From contig JAPSGM010000144.1 of the NCBI GenBank assembly GCA_031177555.1, forward strand, positions 1 to 5,431: a stretch of 5,431 bases of DNA, read 5' to 3'. A program made the position numbers and the translations under genes. This stretch comes from Chloroflexota bacterium. Its GTDB lineage: Bacteria; Chloroflexota; Limnocylindria; QHBO01. Under the pieces are notes generated by a model that searched no databases, was not told the origin of the DNA, and worked only from the letters and a program-made list of their open reading frames with translations. Below are positions 1 through 5,362 of this stretch, in pieces; positions within the stretch are counted from its first letter, which is position 1; every line of letters starts with the position of its first letter.

Positions 1-2416
1 CGGCAAGACCCGACTGATGCGTGAGCTGTGGGGTTGGCTGAGCACCCAGTCGCCGGAGCCCATCCGCCGTGCCGGACGCACGCTGTCCTACGGGCGGGGG
101 ACCACGTACTGGCCCATGGGCGAGATCCTGAAGGAGCACTTCAGCATTTCCGAGGACGATGCTCCGGCCCAGGTCGCTGCCACCCTCGCCGATCATCCCC
201 ACCTTGGGCTGACGCTGGGCGTGGCGGCCGAGGAGGATCTCCATCCGCTGGCCGCCCGCGAGCGCCTGCACGACGCCTGGGTGGACTTCGTCGCCGCGCT
301 GGTCCGGGTCCAGCCGGCCGTGTTGCTCGTCGAGGACCTGCATTGGGCCGACGAGGACCTGTTCGACCTGATCGACACGCTCGTGCGCCAGGTGGATGGG
401 CCGCTGCTCGTGCTGGGAACGGCGCGGCCGGAGCTGCTGGACCGGCGACCGGCGTGGGGTGGCGCGCGCAGCCGGACGTCGGCCATGCCGCTCGACGCGC
501 TGCCGGTCGATGACACCGATCGCCTGCTCACGCAGCTCCTACGTCCGGAGGTGCCGCCCGGGGTCCGCGAGATCGTAGTGGAGCGCGCTGAGGGCAACCC
601 GTTCTTCGTCGAGGAGCTCGTCGCCACCCTCATCGATCGCGGGCTCCTTCGGCGCGACGACGGAACGTGGATATTCGGCGACCTTCCCTCGGGCTTCGCC
701 CTTCCCGACTCGGTCCAGGCGGTGGTGGGTGCCCGCATCGACCTGCTGCCCGAGGCGGAGAAGGCCGCGCTACAGGCCGCGGCGGTGATCGGGCGCACGT
801 TCTGGAGTGGTCCGCTGTACGAGCTGCTGGCCGATGCCGGCCCGGACATCGGCCTCCTGGAGGAGCGGGAATTCGTCCGCCGCCGGCCTGGCTCCACCCT
901 GCCTGGCGAGCGCGAGTACGTCATCAAGCACGCGCTCACCCGCGAGGTGGCATATCGGAGCCTGACCAAGGCCAGGCGCGCGGAATTGCACGCCGCGTTC
1001 GCCTCCTGGCTGGAGCGTCACGCCGAGATCCGCGATGAGGTGGTGCCACTGCTGGCCCACCACTTCGCCGAAGCGGTCAAGGCCGAGGACGTCGACATCG
1101 CCTGGGCCGGTCGAGATGCCGAGAGGCAGAAGCTCCAGGCCTCGGCCGTGAGCTGGTTGCGGCGGGCCGCCGACGTTGCGGTGGCTCGCTACGAGATCGA
1201 CGATGCGCTCGCCCTGCTGCGCCGGGCCATCGAGCTCGAACCGGACGCGGCCCGCCGGGCCGAGCTGTGGTACGAGGTCGGCCACACCAGCGCGCTGAAG
1301 TACGACGGCCAGGGCTTCGTTGCCGCCATGGAGCGGGCGCTGGAGCTGGGAGCGCCGGAGGGCCGCGTGTATCCCGAGCTCGCGCACCAGACGTCGCAGC
1401 GGCGCGGAATGTGGCGCCGGCGTCTCGACGCGAGCCTGGTGGATGGCTGGATCGAACGGGCCCTGGCCAGCGCGCCGGAGGGGACGCCTGACAGGGTGAA
1501 AGCCGTGCTGGCCAATTCCACGTGGCACGACGACCTGGCGGCCGGCCAGGAGGCTCTGGCCCTTGCCGAGAAGCTCGAGGATGACGAGCTGCGCTCGCTC
1601 GCGCTGGCGGCGGTGCAGGTTGCGTACGAGCAGCTGGGCGACCTGGACGCGGCACGGCGCATGTCCGAGCAGCGGGCCGACCTGCTGGACGGCATCACCG
1701 ATCCCGACCATCTCGCCGATGCGCTGATGAACCACGCCGACCTGGCCGCGAACCTCGGGCGCTTTGCGGAGGCGCGGGCGACCGCGGCGAGGCTCGAGGA
1801 GACGGTCGCTGGCCTGACGCCGCACCACCGCGTACACGGGCTCGGATTGAGCATGCGTCTCGACGCCGCGGCCGGGGAATGGGAGGCCATTCGGGCCGCT
1901 ACGAACCGCGCCGAGAAGTGGATCGAGATGAACCTGGAGACGCCGTGCATCTTCAACGTCGGAGTGCTGCTCCTGGCGGCCCAGGCCATGGCGTACGGCC
2001 GCGACACGGCTGCCGCCGACCGCCTGGAGGCGAGCGCGACGGGTATCGGCATGGTCGGATACGAGGACTTCCAGGCATCCCGCTGGATCGGGCTGGCGTT
2101 GGCGCGCGGCGATCTCACGCGGTTGCGAACGGCGGTGGACTCAGTGCCACAGCAGGAGCTGACCCTGGGCGCCTGGGACCTCGTTGCCGTGTGGCTGGAT
2201 GCCCTGGCCGCCCTTGGCGATTGGGAACGCGTCGAGGCGGAGGCTTCCCGCTGGGTGCGGCCGCACGGCTACGTGGCGGCCATGGCGGTCAAGGTCCTCG
2301 GGCTGGCCCGCCAGGATGACGACCTCCTCTCCGACGCTGCCGCACGCTTCGAGGCGATGGGCGCCGCCTGGCATGCCGCCCGCGCGCGAACCGCACTCAA
2401 GGGCCCGAAGCACTGA
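1..2416 (+). CDS. AAA/STAND-type ATPase with TPR-like repeats (5' partial)
   Basis: This is the C-terminal part of a large signalling ATPase; 804 codons are visible and the start lies left of the window. The first full codons (from base 2) read GKTRL, the end of a Walker A P-loop, so the ATG at 17 is internal. Numbering from base 2: Walker B VLLVEDLHWAD at about 107-117, a sensor-like LLVLGTARPEL at 135-145, GNPFFVEEL at 198-206, a winged-helix-like PEAEKAALQAAAVIGRTFW at 250-268, and YVIKHALTREVAYRSL at 306-321. From about 381 to the end it is helical, with TPR-like pairs near 381-415, 525-562 and 571-602. This order matches the AAA_16-TPR half of class III adenylate cyclase/ATPase and LuxR/MalT-like proteins. 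By family analogy it binds ATP and acts as a cytoplasmic signalling switch; the effector domain is not visible. A cyclase domain may lie upstream, but this is inference. The gene is convergent with the AraC-family gene. Family assignment is firm; the exact role is unknown. Confidence 0.93.
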   Translation, partial: GKTRLMRELWGWLSTQSPEPIRRAGRTLSYGRGTTYWPMGEILKEHFSISEDDAPAQVAATLADHPHLGLTLGVAAEEDLHPLAARERLHDAWVDFVAALVRVQPAVLLVEDLHWADEDLFDLIDTLVRQVDGPLLVLGTARPELLDRRPAWGGARSRTSAMPLDALPVDDTDRLLTQLLRPEVPPGVREIVVERAEGNPFFVEELVATLIDRGLLRRDDGTWIFGDLPSGFALPDSVQAVVGARIDLLPEAEKAALQAAAVIGRTFWSGPLYELLADAGPDIGLLEEREFVRRRPGSTLPGEREYVIKHALTREVAYRSLTKARRAELHAAFASWLERHAEIRDEVVPLLAHHFAEAVKAEDVDIAWAGRDAERQKLQASAVSWLRRAADVAVARYEIDDALALLRRAIELEPDAARRAELWYEVGHTSALKYDGQGFVAAMERALELGAPEGRVYPELAHQTSQRRGMWRRRLDASLVDGWIERALASAPEGTPDRVKAVLANSTWHDDLAAGQEALALAEKLEDDELRSLALAAVQVAYEQLGDLDAARRMSEQRADLLDGITDPDHLADALMNHADLAANLGRFAEARATAARLEETVAGLTPHHRVHGLGLSMRLDAAAGEWEAIRAATNRAEKWIEMNLETPCIFNVGVLLLAAQAMAYGRDTAAADRLEASATGIGMVGYEDFQASRWIGLALARGDLTRLRTAVDSVPQQELTLGAWDLVAVWLDALAALGDWERVEAEASRWVRPHGYVAAMAVKVLGLARQDDDLLSDAAARFEAMGAAWHAARARTALKGPKH

Positions 2417-2446
2417 AGGGTGGTCTCCCCGGTCGCGCCCACCGCC

Positions 2447-3271
2447 TCAGGGGACGTGACTCGATGGCCCACCGCGCACGGCCATCCGGTAGCGCCCGGG
2501 CGTGACGCCCATGTGCCGGACGAACCACCGGTTGAGATGGCTCTGGTCGGCGAATCCCACCGCCAGGGCGATCTCGGCGAGCGACTCTTTCCCGCGCGCC
2601 AGGCGCTCGGCCGCCCGCCGCACGCGCACCTCACGCACGAACATCCCCACCGAGCGGCCGTGGTGCCCGCGGAACTCGCGGGCAAGATAGGCCCCACTCA
2701 CGCCCAGCTCCGCAGCGAGACCGGACAGCGTGATGGGCTGCGCGTACCGCTCCTCGATCAGCGCGGCGGCGTTCAGGTGTCGGGTCCCGACGGTCGAGCG
2801 GCGAGGCTCGCGAGCCGCGAGCGCGCTGAGCTCGAGTGCTAGTCCTTCCAGCGCCATCGGCGTGACGGTGTCGGGGTTGCACAGCTCCTCGCCCACTCGC
2901 CACGCCAGGGGCAGCGCGGCGGGTCGGCGACGTGGACCGGCCCGCTCCGGCATCGGCCCTTCCGTCTGGGGCTGGATGATGATCACCCGCGTGCCCGATC
3001 GGCTGCCGAACCGGTTGGCATGGCGTTCGCCCGCCGGTTCGACGAGCAGCGTACCGGGGCCACATGGCGCCTCGCGGCCGTTCCACCAGCCGTCGAATCC
3101 ACCCGACATGACCACCGCGATGGTGGGACGTTGGTGGTCGTGGGGTCCGAGCGTCAGGCCAGCCGGAAAGCCCAGGTCGGCAATGGCGAAGCCGGGCACC
3201 AGGAGCTGGCGAGCGCGCTCCGCGCCCAGGCTGACCGGCGTGCCGGGAAGCGTCGAACCGGGCACCGTCAT
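2447..3271 (-). CDS. AraC-family transcriptional regulator with cupin sensor domain
   Basis: A 274-residue DNA-binding regulator of normal length for the family. Residues about 28-100 form a cupin-like sensor with H44 and H46 (PHDHQRP) and a second motif G73-x5-P79-x-G81-x2-H84-x-N86, close to the conserved cupin pattern. The C-terminus has two helix-turn-helix units: TLSGLAAELGVSGAYLAREF at 181-200, and SLAEIALAVGFADQSHLNRW from about 230 running into the family hallmark GVTPGRYR at 255-262. The cupin probably senses a small ligand, but which one cannot be read. The ATG at 3271 lies only one base after an AGAGG ribosome-binding site (3273-3277). The GTG at 3265, codon 3, has a better 7-base spacing and may be the real start. 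The upstream frame is open to a stop at 3308 without another start codon. It is divergent from the secreted-protein gene and convergent with the ATPase gene. The shared upstream region carries a candidate operator repeat, so autoregulation and control of the secreted protein are plausible. Confidence 0.93.
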   Translation of the reverse strand: MTVPGSTLPGTPVSLGAERARQLLVPGFAIADLGFPAGLTLGPHDHQRPTIAVVMSGGFDGWWNGREAPCGPGTLLVEPAGERHANRFGSRSGTRVIIIQPQTEGPMPERAGPRRRPAALPLAWRVGEELCNPDTVTPMALEGLALELSALAAREPRRSTVGTRHLNAAALIEERYAQPITLSGLAAELGVSGAYLAREFRGHHGRSVGMFVREVRVRRAAERLARGKESLAEIALAVGFADQSHLNRWFVRHMGVTPGRYRMAVRGGPSSHVP

Positions 3272-3272
3272 A

Positions 3273-3277
3273 CCTCT
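3273..3277 (-). promoter_or_regulatory. Ribosome-binding site of the AraC-family gene
   Basis: On the minus strand AGAGG lies one base before the ATG at 3271 and seven bases before the in-frame GTG at 3265. The spacing favours the GTG, which would shorten the protein by two residues. Confidence 0.5.
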
Positions 3278-3295
3278 AGTAGCGCCGCCACGGTG

Positions 3296-3322
3296 TTGAC
3301 GTTCAGGTCACGCGCGGACAAT
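3296..3322 (+). promoter_or_regulatory. Candidate promoter of the secreted-protein gene
   Basis: TTGACG at 3296-3301 matches the sigma-70 -35 consensus in five of six bases. GACAAT at 3317-3322 matches the -10 consensus in four of six with a short 15-base spacer; CAATCC at 17 bases is a poorer alternative. It points toward the gene starting at 3397 and would give a leader of about 65-70 bases. The imperfect spacing would fit a regulated promoter, but similar matches can arise by chance. Confidence 0.3.
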
Positions 3323-3359
3323 CCGGCGCGCTTCGTCCAAGACCCGCGCGCTTCCCGCA
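3323..3359. repeat. 17-base direct repeat pair, candidate AraC-type operator
   Basis: Two 17-base half-sites, 3323-3339 and 3343-3359, match at 13 of 17 positions with the pattern CCnGCGCGCTTCnnnCA. The shared core is a perfect 9-mer GCGCGCTTC. Start-to-start spacing is 20 bases, close to two helical turns. AraC-family dimers typically bind direct repeats about 21 bases apart, and this pair lies between an AraC-family gene and its divergent neighbour. The GC-rich core makes a chance repeat possible. Confidence 0.4.
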
Positions 3360-3365
3360 GGGATC

Positions 3366-3382
3366 GTGGCTCGACACGCCAC
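3366..3382 (+). other. Small leader hairpin before the secreted-protein gene
   Basis: GTGGC (3366-3370) pairs with GCCAC (3378-3382) around a 7-base loop. It ends directly before the AGAGGA ribosome-binding site. Five base pairs is modest, so it may be incidental, although it could influence ribosome access. Confidence 0.25.
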
Positions 3383-3396
3383 AGAGGAACCTTGCG

Positions 3397-3933
3397 ATGC
3401 GCATCCCGCACCACGTTCGCGCGCCCGTCGCTCTCGGCCTGACGCTGGCACTGACGGCATCCGTCTCGGTGGCATCGGCGAGCGGTCCGTCCGCGACCGG
3501 CGGCGGCCACGTGCTGTTCGCCGACGAGATCGACCTGACCTTCTCGTTCAGCGCCGTCCGACAGCCGAGCGGCCGAACGACCGGATCCTTCCACCACTCG
3601 TTCGAGTTCGACGGCCACCAGATCGACTACTGGGGCGCGGTGACCTGCCTGTCCGTGGACGCTGCCAACGGACGCGCCTGGATCGGCGGCGTCCTCACCA
3701 GGGTCCAATCCACGCACCCCGATGTCGTCGAGCTTCCCGGCGACGACGCCTGGTTCCGAGTGCTGGACACCGGTCCGGCATCATCGGCCGCCGACGACCG
3801 ATCCACGTTCATGGGCTTCGAAGGATCGGCCGGGATCGATACCTCGGAGCAGTACTGCGCCGAGCAGCCATGGCCGGATGAGAACGCCCGTACCCATCCG
3901 GTGGTTGCCGGCAATGTCACCGTCAGCGGGTGA
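3397..3933 (+). CDS. Secreted protein of unknown function
   Basis: A 178-residue exported protein. It begins with MRIPHHVR, followed by a hydrophobic stretch (residues 9-25) and an A26-S27-A28 signal peptidase I site, so the mature chain starts near S29. The mature part looks like a compact beta-rich domain: alternating strands such as DLTFSFSAV (46-54), GSFHHSFEFDG (63-73), a conserved-looking YWGAVTCLSV (78-87) and RAWIGGVLT (93-101). Two cysteines, C84 and C154, could form a disulfide outside the membrane. The overall look resembles short orphan secreted proteins seen in Actinomycetota and Chloroflexota with a VTCLxV...AWIGGxI pattern; this is from memory, not a search. AGAGGA at 3383-3388 lies 8 bases before the ATG and fixes the start. 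Translation ends at TGA followed directly by an in-frame TAG. The gene is divergent from the AraC-family regulator, which may control it. No enzyme motif is visible. Confidence 0.85.
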   Translation: MRIPHHVRAPVALGLTLALTASVSVASASGPSATGGGHVLFADEIDLTFSFSAVRQPSGRTTGSFHHSFEFDGHQIDYWGAVTCLSVDAANGRAWIGGVLTRVQSTHPDVVELPGDDAWFRVLDTGPASSAADDRSTFMGFEGSAGIDTSEQYCAEQPWPDENARTHPVVAGNVTVSG

Positions 3934-3963
3934 TAGCCGACGCACCCGATTGACGGTCTGAGG

Positions 3964-3990
3964 GTGGCCGGGCGGTTGGCGCCCGGCCAC
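3964..3990 (+). terminator. Hairpin terminator after the secreted-protein gene
   Basis: A perfect 11-bp stem pairs GTGGCCGGGCG (3964-3974) with CGCCCGGCCAC (3980-3990) around the loop GTTGG, 30 bases after the stop codon. No T-tract follows, which is common for hairpin terminators in very GC-rich bacteria. It marks the probable end of this transcription unit. Confidence 0.6.
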
Positions 3991-4130
3991 GTCTCGGCCA
4001 CCGGCCCGGTCTGCGAGAGGCTCGGGCACATCTGAGTGGCGGCACGCGCGGCGCAACGCGGAGCGGACGAACGTGGTGGTCGGCGCGGTGATAGGCATGA
4101 TTTTCCAAGGTCGCCTTCTTCGAGGAGCCG
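3991..4130. other. Non-coding gap with no recognised gene
   Basis: This stretch follows the 11-bp hairpin and precedes the small membrane ORF. A minus-strand open frame crosses it but is arginine-rich, runs through the hairpin and is unlikely to be real. A short GGCCAC repeat (3985-3990 and 3996-4001) is the only other pattern. I see no convincing promoter, although the small ORF should need one. Confidence 0.4.
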
Positions 4131-4214
4131 ATGAACCTCTGGTTCGTCGTCGCCGGCATGGTGGCGCTGGCGACGGGAATCCTGGCCTTCAGCCGATGGC
4201 GGAAATGGGTCTGA
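4131..4214 (+). CDS. 27-residue single-span membrane peptide
   Basis: A short ORF of 27 codons begins MNLWFVVAGMVALATGILAF and ends SRWRKWV before TGA. Residues 3-20 form one hydrophobic span. The tail with R22, R24 and K25 suggests, by the positive-inside rule, an outside N-terminus and a cytoplasmic C-terminus; the tryptophans at 4, 23 and 26 suit the membrane interface. GAGGAG at 4122-4127 provides a ribosome-binding site three to five bases before the ATG, and a stop at 4098-4100 closes the frame upstream. A GC hairpin follows 9 bases after the stop. It resembles the small membrane proteins often missed by annotation. Its function is unknown: it could be a regulator of a membrane complex, a toxin-like peptide, or a chance ORF. 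It is orphaned between hairpins, so it is probably transcribed alone. Confidence 0.5.
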   Translation: MNLWFVVAGMVALATGILAFSRWRKWV

Positions 4215-4223
4215 CCTGGTGAA

Positions 4224-4241
4224 GCCCCGCCCTGCCGGGGC
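4224..4241 (+). terminator. Hairpin after the small membrane ORF
   Basis: GCCCCG (4224-4229) pairs with CGGGGC (4236-4241) around a 6-base loop, 9 bases after the TGA of the 27-residue ORF. There is no T-tract. The position suits a weak terminator for that ORF, but a six-pair GC hairpin can be accidental in this background. Confidence 0.4.
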
Positions 4242-4333
4242 GGCGGTGCCCTACAGCGGGTGATGGCACACGGCGTGCGTCTCGGCCCCCGTCGAAACGT
4301 CAGATCCAGGCTTCCTGAGAAGGAGACGAGCCC

Positions 4334-4813
4334 ATGCCGTCAGGCACCGAGTTCATCAAGCACGAGTTCGACGAGGCGATCGCCATCCAGCACTCGATCA
4401 TCGAGTCGGGACGGGCCCTGAGTGCCTCGCATCCGGTTGGTGAGGTCAAGCGCCAGCTCAAGGCCGACCTGAAGGTCGACGAGCGTCACCTTGCCAAGCT
4501 GCAGAAGTTCGGCAAGCCCTTCGGCGCCAGCGGAAAGCGCGAGGAGGTGGCCGAGGCGCTCGGCAACCTGGCCGGCGAGACATCCCGGAAGGCGGGCACC
4601 GAGGCAAGCGAGGCCTACGAGGCCCACGCCGTGCTGCTCAACCTCAAGCGCAAGCAGCAGGACAGCGCCGATGCCGTGGTGAAGATCGCGCGCGATCGCA
4701 AGGACGCGGAGCTGCGCGACGCCGCCACGCAGATGAAGAGGGAGGTCAAGGCCAGCGCCGACAAGCTGGCCAAGAGCCTGGCCGATTTCGCGGTACGAAT
4801 CGCATCGGCATAG
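4334..4813 (+). CDS. All-helical protein of unknown function, possibly ferritin-like
   Basis: A 159-residue cytoplasmic protein with no signal peptide, no cysteine and no tryptophan, rich in Ala, Lys, Glu and Asp. It reads as four long helices: about 4-30, 36-58, 68-109 and 111-157, with a loop at KPFGAS (61-66). Possible metal-ligand-like residues are E11, E14 and H20 in helix 1, D49-x-x-H52 in helix 2, and E93, E96 and H98 in helix 3. This recalls ferritin-like four-helix bundles, but the canonical ExxH pair is not clearly present. A lysine-rich helical or coiled-coil stress or nucleoid-associated protein is an equal alternative. The start is well set: AAGGAG at 4320-4325 lies 8 bases before the ATG, one of the best ribosome-binding sites in the window, suggesting high expression. 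The gene stands alone, closed by a strong hairpin 18 bases after its TAG. The gene call is firm; the function is not. Confidence 0.85.
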   Translation: MPSGTEFIKHEFDEAIAIQHSIIESGRALSASHPVGEVKRQLKADLKVDERHLAKLQKFGKPFGASGKREEVAEALGNLAGETSRKAGTEASEAYEAHAVLLNLKRKQQDSADAVVKIARDRKDAELRDAATQMKREVKASADKLAKSLADFAVRIASA

Positions 4814-4831
4814 GACGCGCAGGGCCGGTCT

Positions 4832-4855
4832 GGCGGCGAGAGTCATCTCGCCGCC
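4832..4855 (+). terminator. Strong hairpin terminator after the helical protein
   Basis: A perfect 10-bp stem pairs GGCGGCGAGA (4832-4841) with TCTCGCCGCC (4846-4855) around a 4-base loop. It lies 18 bases after the stop codon and is followed by CTTCGTCGT, slightly enriched in T. It separates the helical-protein gene from the unit that follows. Confidence 0.7.
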
Positions 4856-4867
4856 CTTCGTCGTACC

Positions 4868-4896
4868 TATGCACCGGGTTGTGCGGCCCGTATGAT
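4868..4896 (+). promoter_or_regulatory. Candidate promoter of the acidic-tail protein unit
   Basis: TATGAT at 4891-4896 matches the -10 consensus in five of six bases, a notable AT patch in this GC-rich sequence. With a 17-base spacer the -35 would be TATGCA (4868-4873), a weak match. The position directly after the terminator hairpin fits a new unit. Transcription would begin near 4903, leaving about 25 bases before the ATG at 4928, just enough for the ribosome-binding site. Confidence 0.5.
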
Positions 4897-4910
4897 CAGC
4901 CCTCATCGGA

Positions 4911-4919
4911 GAGGAGAGG
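4911..4919 (+). promoter_or_regulatory. Ribosome-binding site deciding the start at 4928
   Basis: The purine run GAGGAGAGG ends 8 bases before the ATG at 4928. An in-frame ATG at 4892 lies inside the candidate -10 box and has no ribosome-binding site, so 4928 is the better start. Confidence 0.75.
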
Positions 4920-4927
4920 CACCGCAG

Positions 4928-5344
4928 ATGGAGCACAACGACGAGGAGCTACTGGCGCTGTACAAGGAGAGGGGCGTCCCCAGCGAGTGGGAGGATCGGA
5001 CGCCGGCCACCATGCGTCCGGCGTTCCGCCTCTGGTACCGCGCCTTCCCAAGCACGAAGATGCCGCTTGACGAAGCCGGCGAGGCCGAGGAGCTGATCCA
5101 CGACCCGCTGACCGCGTTGCGCAAGGCGGGCATCGTCAACGAGGACGAGACCCCACACATTTCGACGATGGTCGTGAATCACGAGAAGACGCTCAATCGG
5201 CTGGTGATGCATGCGTTCGTGGTCGCCTCGACAAACCCGGACACCGTCGGGATCACCATCGCCAAGGAAGAGGAGAAGCCGAAGGACGCGGAAGGGGCGG
5301 GGGAGGAGGAATGGGAGACGGAGGAGGTAGCGGAAGGGGAATAA
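4928..5344 (+). CDS. Orphan protein with acidic C-terminal tail
   Basis: A 138-residue cytoplasmic protein of no recognised family, without cysteine, signal peptide or membrane span. The N-terminal half has an acidic helix, NDEELLALYKERG (4-16), then a conserved-looking TMRPAFRLWYRAF (28-40). Residues 55-69, ELIHDPLTALRKAGI, and 102-112, TNPDTVGITIA, resemble two landmarks of nitrile-hydratase-type leader peptides (DPxxALxxAGI and TPDTVxLVL), but the spacer is longer and there is no Cys-containing core. Between them lies NHEKTLNRLVMHAFVVAS (84-101). The tail (113-138) is extremely acidic, with about half its residues Glu or Asp and a single W129. The start at 4928 rests on the ribosome-binding site at 4911-4919; starting at 4892 would add 12 residues. 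It is followed after 18 bases, in the same frame, by a zinc-ribbon protein, suggesting co-transcription. Possible roles include a small regulator or a substrate or adaptor; none is proven. Confidence 0.82.
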   Translation: MEHNDEELLALYKERGVPSEWEDRTPATMRPAFRLWYRAFPSTKMPLDEAGEAEELIHDPLTALRKAGIVNEDETPHISTMVVNHEKTLNRLVMHAFVVASTNPDTVGITIAKEEEKPKDAEGAGEEEWETEEVAEGE

Positions 5345-5362
5345 CCCGTCCCGGGCCGACCG

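Noticed and set aside
770..1837. Long minus-strand open frame (355 codons) opposite the ATPase gene
   Set aside because: It is Arg/Gly/Pro-rich with no recognisable domain, and the plus-strand frame here carries clear ATPase and TPR motifs. It is a GC-driven antisense shadow.
1189..2118. Minus-strand open frame of 309 codons
   Set aside because: Ser/Arg/Ala-rich low-complexity translation opposite the TPR region, with no motif.
2419..2443. Possible hairpin between the convergent ATPase and AraC-family genes
   Set aside because: GGTGG and CCACC form only five pairs around a 15-base loop with no T-tract, too weak to call a terminator.
2420..2842. Plus-strand open frame opposite the C-terminal half of the AraC-family gene
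   Set aside because: The minus strand carries both helix-turn-helix units and the GVTPGRYR hallmark here. The plus frame shows no domain and no ribosome-binding site.
3366..3881. Alternative plus-strand frame of 171 codons overlapping the secreted-protein gene
   Set aside because: The translation is arginine-rich without a motif, whereas the overlapping frame has a signal peptide and a well-spaced ribosome-binding site.
3950..3955. TTGACG resembling a -35 box after the secreted-protein gene
   Set aside because: No -10-like sequence follows at a suitable distance, and it lies just before the terminator hairpin.
3923..4159. Minus-strand open frame of 78 codons in the intergenic region
   Set aside because: It is Arg/Pro-rich, runs through the 11-bp hairpin and has no motif.
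3924..4264. 11-base repeat CAGCGGGTGAT at 3924-3934 and 4254-4264
   Set aside because: One copy spans the stop codon of the secreted-protein gene and the other is in spacer DNA. There are no further copies or palindromes, so it is probably chance.
4340..4936. Minus-strand open frame of 198 codons opposite the helical-protein gene
   Set aside because: It would cross the terminator hairpin and the promoter-like TATGAT. The plus-strand gene has a near-ideal ribosome-binding site and a coherent helical pattern.
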